Shown here: positions 57,677 to 64,000 of the stretch, piece by piece
How the letters are laid out: the number at the start of each line of letters is the position of its first letter
How positions within the stretch are numbered: the stretch's first letter is position 1
Origin: Myrica gale
Lineage: Eukaryota; Streptophyta; Magnoliopsida; Fagales; Myricaceae
Assembly (NCBI GenBank): GCA_963930655.1
Contig: OZ005619.1
Coordinates: 22,529,752-22,593,751, forward strand
Length of the DNA: 64,000 bases
Reading direction: 5' to 3'
Notes under the pieces: model-generated
Seen by the model: only the letters and a program-made list of their open reading frames with translations
Databases searched by the model: none
What the model was told of the DNA's origin: nothing
Position numbers and translations under genes: made by a program

Positions 57677-59723
57677 AAACTTGTTTTGGTTTCCCGAAAA
57701 AATAGAAAGAATTATTCCATCATGCTAGATATTCTGGTTCTGTCGAGTGTCCAAGTGAGAAAGAGATTTATTTTGTCACTAACTAAAACATATTTATTTT
57801 AAATATAAATTATGTTTCTGTTTTTAGTTTTATTGTTGAACGAGAATGTTTGCCTATTGCCTTTTTACAGTTTTATCTTCCTACTTCTTGAGAACTACGG
57901 TGTAAGGAAATTGGAAGCAGTTTTTGCTATTCTCATCGGGAACAATGGCAGTCTCATTTGCTTGGATGTTTGGCGAAGCAAAACCAAATGGTCTAGAACT
58001 TCTTATTGGTAAGAAAATGCTTTCTATTTGTTTGACATATTTTTCTGCCTATAATTTGTCTTATATTTCCACAATTTTCAAAAACCATGCTGCCTTGTCC
58101 TCATACACTGTCAAAATTCATTTGTTGTAGGTATTTTGGTTCCAAAACTGAGCTCCAAAACAATACGGCAGGCTGTTGGAGTTGTGGGTTGTATTATTAT
58201 GCCACACAATGTGTTCTTGCATTCGGCTCTTGTACAATCAAGGGAGATTGACCGTACCAGGAAAGGTCAAGTCCAAGAAGCTGTTAGATACTACTCCATT
58301 GAGTCCACTGTCGCCCTTGTGTTGTCATTCGTCATCAATCTATTTGTCACGGCTGTGTTTGCCCAAGGGTTTTATGGTACGGAAGTAGCCGATAGCATTG
58401 GCCTTCTAAATGCAGGGCAGTATCTTCAAGAGAAGTATGGGGGTGGGCTGTTCCCAATTTTATACATCTGGGGTATTGGGTTATTAGCTGCCGGCCAAAG
58501 TAGCACTATTACTGGTACTTATGCCGGGCAGTTTATCATGGGCGGTTTCCTAAACCTGAGGTTGAAGAAGTGGATGAGGGCATTGATCACACGAAGCTGT
58601 GCAATCATCCCAACTATTATAGTTGCTCTTGTATTTGACACCTCTGAGGGCACATTGGATGTTCTAAATGAATGGCTTAATGTCCTTCAGTCAATCCAGA
58701 TTCCCTTTGCACTTATTCCCCTGCTTTGTTTGGTGTCAAAGGAACAGATCATGGGCACTTTTAGAATCGGCCCGGTTCTTAAGGTATGTTGTTGATCCTT
58801 TTATTCTGCATATTTACTATTCAACCCTTCTACTTTTAATTTTTTGAGAATGAAATATTTACTGCCTGGTCTATTTAAAAATCGGCTTTCCCATTTTATA
58901 GAAAAATCATTGGATGACTAAACCTTGAGTTACGACTTTGAGGGGATCTCGTAGAACTCACACAATCTCTATCCTGACCATTTTCCTACATCCGTGTAAC
59001 CTTACCTTGCACAGTTGGTTTTCACTTTATTTTGTCTCTGACATCTTATTAATGTTAGTAAGTGAATGATGTGTCACATGCATGTTGACATGCCTGACAT
59101 GGTATTTTGTTCAGTCACCTTCATAGGTAATGGTATTGATCATCTCTTGACTTGTTGGTCACTCGGATTCAGCTAAATCCTCTAGTGTTTAGTATGTGTG
59201 GCTTTCTCCAGTATGTGTTGCTACTATTTTGCTCTTTAAGGGGGCTTGGTATAATCAGTATGACAGCAATTGCTAGCGTGGAAATGCAGTACATGAAAAG
59301 TGGGAAACTCTGCTAGAAATGAAGGTAGACATAATTACTTTTGTTTGTTCTGGAAGGCAAGAGTTGAAAGTCAAAATGCAACTTCCCACTGTCAAATTCT
59401 TTTGCATAGTTTAGTTAACAGTTTTATCTTCATAAAGAGCGATCAAGCCATTAGAAAAGTGGGTGCTGCCCCTTTAACTTAAGGACCTTATCATGTGTTC
59501 CTAACACCTGCTTGTCCTTGAAGTTGGAAGCAAAAGCTCATTTAGCACGCCGTGCAGTTAGGCACAAATCTGGTGACTTGTCTCCATAGCCTCACCTCAA
59601 ATTACACAATTATTTGGTGAATATCTTCTGCAGATTTAGCTTTTAGTACCTTTTCTGACAGGTGACAATGGATAGAATTTTGGAATATCACTGAGCTGAC
59701 TGCCAGAACCAATTTGAGAGAGT

Positions 59724-59766
59724 AAGTCATATAACCATTGGATTAAAAAAAAAGTCATATAACCAT
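59724..59766 (+). mobile_element. Tail-only insertion in NRAMP intron 3
   Basis: aagtcatataaccat occurs at 59,724-59,738 and 59,752-59,766 without mismatch over 15 bases. It flanks 13 bases, tggatt plus seven A. The gatta-A tail resembles the end of the larger retroposon at 46,944-47,133 (tgatta-A). Confidence 0.7.
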
Positions 59767-60980
59767 AGGTAGCTGAGTTGTTTGTCTTCTTTATCTGTGT
59801 AGCTAAGACCTTTTGCTCCTTAATTCATTTTTGCTCCCAGTAGGTCCTTGTTCCTAATATTTTGCAGTATTATTTTTAAGGTCCCAATTTTTTTTTTTTT
59901 ATCTTTTATATGCAGATGGCCTCATGGCTTGTGGCAGCACTGGTGATAGTGATTAATGGGTATCTTTTGCTGGACTTCTTCTCCTCTGAAGTGACAAGCG
60001 TGTCGTTTGGCACCGTTGTGTGCCTGTTTACAGCTGCCTATATTTCATTTATAGTTTACCTTGTTTCTCGGGGTGTAACCTTTTCAAGTTGGCAGCCCCG
60101 CGAATTCCAATCGAAGAGTGCAGTGGAGACAGAAAATTGAGTAAATTGGTAGTGTGAATTGCAGGATGTTTGAAACATGCAGTATTACAAGCTTTAAGCA
60201 GCCTCCGAAGTGCTGTCAGACTGCATGTGCACAGAAGACTGTATGACTAAGCATTGCCTGCAATCTCTAATCATGGACCAGTTGTGTACAAATATGATTA
60301 CGAATGGCTTAATATTGTCTCTGTGCTGTATTAAACAGCTCAATGTAGTTGTTTATGTACCATATAACTCGTTTCTGTAAGAAACGGGCAAGGCTGCATG
60401 AGCCTGCTTCTGAGACAAGGTTGCATAATGCTGTAGTTGCACCACCTGTATTCATCTTGGCAATATTCAGATTAGTTTTGGAAATTTGCGGTTATCTGTT
60501 TAATTCTGCTGCGAGTGTTGTCATCTGGTAATCCCGTTTTCCTAATTCCAATATTTTGTCTGCACTTTTTCACCCGCATGCCCTATAACCACGTACCTCA
60601 ACCTTCTTAACTAATCTGCAGAGTTGAATAATGCACCTGAGATGGTTTCCCTTAAATTCAAGATTTCATCTTTACTTAGCATCCCTCCAACCCAAAAAAA
60701 AAGAAAAAAGAAAGAAGAGAGAGAGAGAGAGAGATCGTTTTGATTATATTAATAGTGTGCAGGAGTTGTTCAACATGATGAGGATTACATTTACAAATGT
60801 CCCTATTGTAAACTTTTTCCTAGCTCTGTTTCATGTTAATTTGAGGTATCTCAGTCGCTGTGTGCACCGAACCATTTGATTTTATAAAAACTATATATCA
60901 TTAAGATTCCACGATATAGTCTCAGTGATATATAAACGACTGTAAAAAAAATAAAAATCCTAGTTTTGGTGAGGCACGGT

Positions 60981-61803
60981 AGGGGAAGAGATAGATCCAT
61001 CTTTGAGGAAGTAAGATAAAGGAATGGATAGAAAGAGCTCTTTCAGGGGAAAAAAAAAGGATAGAAAGAGCTCGTTCAAGGAAGGTAGATGGGGGAAGCA
61101 TTACAGCTTGTGTTGGCTTAATCGGGAAATGGCCGATTATGCTTGTTAGGGCTGAATGCTTAGGGTTTTAGATTCAAACGGTTGGTCGCGGACCAATAAT
61201 TTTTATTACTTACTTTATTATTGTGTATAAAGAAAATACTATTTAAAACCCTAAGGATTGGCTTGGTGGTCAAGACTTGAGGTTTATAGGTGTGCTCTCC
61301 CTGAGGTCTCAGGTTCGAATCCTTCAGGTGCAAATAATTTTTTGGGGTCACTCTCACAATAAAACTAGACTTATTTAACATGCGTGACTTGAGAGGTGAA
61401 GAGATAGATCCATCTTTTAGGGAAGTAAGGTAAAAGAATGGGTATAAAGAGCTCTTTTAGAAAAAAAAGGATGGAAAGAGCTCGTTCAGGGAAGGTTGAT
61501 GGGGGAAGCATAGCGACTAGTGTTGGCTCAATCAGGAAATGACCAATCATGGTTGTTAGGGCTGCATGCTTAGGGTTTTAGATTCAAACGGTTGGTTGCG
61601 GACGGATGATTTTTGTTACTTTATTATTTTGTATAAAGAAAACACTATTTAAAACTCAAAGGGATTGACTTGGGTGGTTAAGACCTGAGGTCTAGGGGTG
61701 TGTTCTCTCTGAGTCTCAAATTTGAATTTTCTTAGGTCCAAACAATTATTTAGAGTCACTCCCACAATAAAATTGGACTTACTTAGCATGTGTGACTTTA
61801 AGG
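60981..61803 (+). repeat. 413-base tandem duplication carrying a tRNA-like SINE
   Basis: Unit 1 (60,981-61,393) and unit 2 (61,394 to about 61,803) both begin agg-gaagagatagatccatc and align throughout. In unit 1, ggattggcttggtgg (from about 61,256) is A-box-like and ggttcgaatcc (about 61,312) is a perfect B box; unit 2 has decayed versions. Divergence between units is moderate, so the duplication is not recent. Confidence 0.8.
61026..61073 (+). mobile_element. Tail-only insertion inside the tandem unit
   Basis: ggatagaaagagctc occurs at 61,026-61,040 and 61,059-61,073 without mismatch over 15 bases. It flanks 18 bases, tttcagggg plus nine A. The second tandem unit carries the same arrangement in degraded form at about 61,440-61,483, so the insertion preceded the duplication. 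Confidence 0.65.
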
Positions 61804-62050
61804 GCTGCACAACCCGAGATTTGTCGTGACGTTGAATACAACTCGTACGTATATTAAGTCAGATTCGTCCGAATTCGGTACAAGTGAATAAAGTATCCGG
61901 ATATAACTGGTTACCTTAAAAAAAAAATATTTACAACTTCAATAAATGATCATATAGTAATAAGGCTCTGTATGCATAACAAAATTTTAACAACATAAAA
62001 TTTTACTTCTCAAAACACAACCTAAGACAATGTCGCCAGTACTAGACTTA

Positions 62051-62223
62051 TGTTTGAGACTCCAAATATTTGGGGTCTCAACAAATCGAACAAACCAAAC
62101 AAACTCCAAAATTTTTAACTTTTACACCTACACACTTCACTTTTCACAAACCCCAATAAATCTCAATAAAGTAAAGATTCCCAAAATTTTGGGAATATTC
62201 CCCAAAATATTGGCAAACAAACA
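62051..62223 (-). mobile_element. 173-base MITE, copy 2
   Basis: It lies in opposite orientation to the copy at 52,347-52,519 and has the same length. The ends are tgtttgagactccaaatatt and the complement of ccaaaatattggcaaacaaaca. Internal words such as tcacaaaccccaataaa match the complement of the other copy. Confidence 0.65.
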
Positions 62224-62389
62224 TCCATTATGTCTATCGGTGCTAATTAGGACGGTGGAAAACAGCCGAGGGGTATAAACCACAGAGACCGTACGATTCG
62301 GATTATTATAGACCAACCAAAGCGGAAATGCGTATACACGACTGAAGAAACGGCTATCCGACCAAACGGAGCGCTAGGGTTCAGACTGC

Positions 62390-63607
62390 GATACTGTTCA
62401 GCGACGACCGACGAGTGAAGCCTAGCTCGACCTCAGATTGCTTCCATATCGTCACCTGCGACTCAGAGTTAACTGTTAGGAGACAAACTCGCTTCGACTT
62501 CGACACGGCCCTTCCGTTGAGGTACACTACTCGATTCCCACTCCCCTCCCCCCCGGTCCCCTTTTCTCATTTCTTTAACTTTTTCCTATTTTAAGGGTCT
62601 GTTTTTACGCTATTAGTATTTTGCGCATTTGGTTTAGGGGTTCAAAATTTTCATTTCTTGCGGCCTAGGTTCCTTCTGGATTTGGTACTTTGTGATTCTA
62701 ATGGTTGTGTACTTGATTCTAACCCGTGTTGTTTATTTGTTTTTCTTTTTTTTTGGGGGGCGGGGGGGTGTCTCGGGGATTTGTGTGGACGGGGAGATCC
62801 AATCCAGAAATGTCGGTTTTTCTCTTAGTTATTGTCGTAAGGTAACCTTTTGAGGCGAAATTAGCGAGCGTGGCGTGGAAGTGAAGTTGATAGGAAACTG
62901 AATTGGGCTGTAAGAAATGGAGAAGAGCTGTCATAGAGATCCATTAATAGTCCTTCTCGATGCGTCAGCTTTGAACATGTTCATTTACGTACTTGTTTGA
63001 AGGCCTGAAATCATTAGCTTTGGGGTGATTTTAAATAGAGAGAGATTATCATCAATGCATATTAGGTTTGGGATAAATGGTGTTTTCCTAACCCAAACTA
63101 TTGAGGTAAACACTTATAAAAAAAAAACTATTGAGGTAAATTGCTATGTTTCGCCAATCTATGAATTTGAGAAATCAACTTCTAAACCTTGGAGCCGGTA
63201 GCAATAAGTTTCTATGATTATTGATAGTGTTTGAGATTCACTTGATTATGACATTATCCAATGATCATGTACATTCCTCTCCCCTTGTTTTTGCGATCAT
63301 TGGATAAGAATGAGTAGATTTAAGGGGTAAGTAGGGACAGAAATTATAAATGCATTAACAGGAGGGAGATATTATTACCAGTTACATAACTTAGGGAGTT
63401 GATTGCACTAGTTTAAGTTTACTGTGACATTTCAAAGGATCCTGTAGTTTCCAGGGACATTGGAAATGATCGTGGAGTTTAGGATATGGTAGTGAAAATT
63501 GACCCAGTAGTTTGACATGGTTTGCACATTGTATTGCTTATTGTTTCTAATTCTCCCTAATGCATTTTGTTGAATTGCATTGAAGCTTTGTGGAGTACTT
63601 TTTGTAG
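62390..63607 (+). other. 5' leader and leader intron of the FRIGIDA-like gene
   Basis: A GC-richer stretch from about 62,390 ends at ttccgttgag before gtacac (donor near 62,520). A T-rich region follows, and an acceptor tttttgtag ends at 63,607, two bases before the start codon. An intron in the 5' untranslated region is therefore likely. A tail-only insertion lies in it at 63,095-63,140. Confidence 0.5.
63095..63140 (+). mobile_element. Tail-only insertion in the FRIGIDA-like leader intron
   Basis: aaactattgaggtaaa occurs at 63,095-63,110 and 63,125-63,140 without mismatch over 16 bases. It flanks 14 bases, cacttat plus seven A. Confidence 0.7.
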
Positions 63608-63609
63608 CC

Positions 63610-64000
63610 ATGGTTGATATGGACCAAGATGCAGCAAAAGATACAACATCTCTTCTGATAGAGCAGCTTGGAAATGCAATTCTTGAACTAAAAGTTCGCA
63701 GGGAGGCTTCTGGGGATAAAGTTCCATGGACAGAAGTCGAAGAGCACTTCCGCAACCTTGAGATGTTACTGAAGAAGAAATTCGAAGAACTGGAGGCAAA
63801 GGAGAAGGAATTTGAGGGGAAAGAAGCTGAAACTCATTTGTTGATTGCAGAGAGAGAGGCAGCTGTCATTGCAAAAGAGCAAAACCTGTTGGATCGAGTA
63901 CAGGAGCTAAAAGATGCTGCTGTTGATGCAATTTCAGAGGCACAGGCAAATCATCAGCCAACATCTGTGGAGCCAATTGATGATGGAGACAACAAAGATG
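63610..64000 (+). CDS. FRL3: FRIGIDA-like protein, N-terminal part, cut by window end
   Basis: The frame is open from ATG at 63,610 to the window edge, 130 residues. After MVDMDQDAAKDT it shows the conserved SLIEQLGNAI helix, then VPWTEVEEHFRNLE and LLKKKFEELEAKEKEFE followed by a long coiled coil rich in Glu, Lys and Ala. This is the N-terminal pattern of the FRIGIDA-like family, closest by eye to FRL3. These nuclear proteins act in flowering-time chromatin complexes around FLC in Arabidopsis; function outside Brassicaceae is less clear. The FRIGIDA core domain would lie beyond the window. Confidence 0.75.
   Translation, partial: MVDMDQDAAKDTTSLLIEQLGNAILELKVRREASGDKVPWTEVEEHFRNLEMLLKKKFEELEAKEKEFEGKEAETHLLIAEREAAVIAKEQNLLDRVQELKDAAVDAISEAQANHQPTSVEPIDDGDNKD

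Larger units (their letters stand above)
56581..60140 (+). pseudogene. NRAMP: NRAMP3/4-like metal transporter with a one-base insertion in exon 2
   Basis: Four exons (56,581-57,128; 57,871-58,008; 58,131-58,783; 59,916-60,140) would give about 520 residues if exon 2 were one base shorter. NRAMP proteins move Fe2+, Mn2+ and other divalent metals with protons; the NRAMP3/4 clade of Arabidopsis releases vacuolar iron at the tonoplast. Seen: a hydrophilic N terminus, the DPGNLEGD metal-site motif in the first membrane helix, the MPHNVFLHS motif, the transport signature GQSSTITGTYAGQFIMGGF, and about eleven hydrophobic segments. In exon 2 the sequence ggg-aac-aatgg at about 57,938-57,947 has one A more than needed for GTMAVSFAWMFGE. 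The frame before it is required by exon 1 and the frame after it by the exon 3 splice phase. Translation would end soon after. Everything else is intact, so a recent null allele or a consensus error is likely. Confidence 0.85.
60141..62389. other. Spacer between NRAMP and FRIGIDA-like genes
   Basis: The NRAMP 3' untranslated region comes first. A GA-rich simple repeat lies at about 60,716-60,734. The tandem SINE-bearing duplication (60,981-61,803) and a 173-base MITE (62,051-62,223) follow. No gene is seen. Confidence 0.5.

Noticed and set aside
61256..61345. Possible functional tRNA gene
   Set aside because: A and B boxes are present, but no acceptor stem or cloverleaf can be drawn and the block is duplicated with a poly(A)-bearing repeat; a SINE fits better.
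1..64000. CRISPR arrays, operons or prokaryotic-type systems
   Set aside because: The window is plant nuclear DNA with spliced genes; the regular repeats seen are explained by LTRs, MITEs and tandem duplications.

Overview
This window is nuclear DNA from a flowering plant, most likely a woody core eudicot. The genes have many GT-AG introns, the intergenic DNA is AT-rich and long, and every recognised protein belongs to a plant family. I cannot name the species from sequence alone.

Layout. 1-13,600: a decayed tandem cluster of three CrRLK1L (malectin-like) receptor kinase copies on the minus strand. Copy 1 (2,158-4,606) has an in-frame stop and a frameshift. Copy 2 (6,571-9,056) has a small deletion in the kinase activation segment. 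Copy 3 (11,793-12,971) is an uninterrupted malectin-only ORF without membrane segment or kinase. Duplicated upstream and flanking blocks show how the cluster grew. 13,970-14,490: two-unit array of a TRIM-type miniature LTR retrotransposon. 16,814-24,029: HOS15-like LisH/WD40 chromatin regulator (14 exons, plus strand), convergent with an ELI1-like DYW pentatricopeptide editing factor (24,734-26,614, minus). 27,653-28,018: a small NFD6-like mitochondrial protein. 32,456-33,031: a single-C2H2 zinc finger repressor with a C-terminal EAR motif. 33,032-44,180: 11 kb with no gene, holding a LINE RNase H relic, a long foldback and AT-rich repeats. 44,514-46,754: GH3 auxin-amido synthetase with auxin-response-like sites upstream and a retroposon in the 3' flank. 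49,623-51,065: a RING-finger membrane protein interrupted by an in-frame TAG. 51,066-56,580: repeats and MITEs. 56,581-60,140: NRAMP3/4-like metal transporter whose second exon carries one extra base. 60,981-61,803: a 413-bp tandem duplication containing a tRNA-like SINE. 63,610-64,000: the start of a FRIGIDA-like gene that runs off the window.

The genes do not form a pathway; this is an ordinary mosaic of plant housekeeping, hormone, metal and chromatin genes. The most distinctive signal is structural. At seven places a 13-18 base A-rich or T-rich insert sits between 11-16 base direct repeats, which looks like retroposition products reduced almost to the poly(A) tail. A second theme is that several genes carry exactly one or two disabling lesions, so it matters whether these are real mutations or consensus errors.
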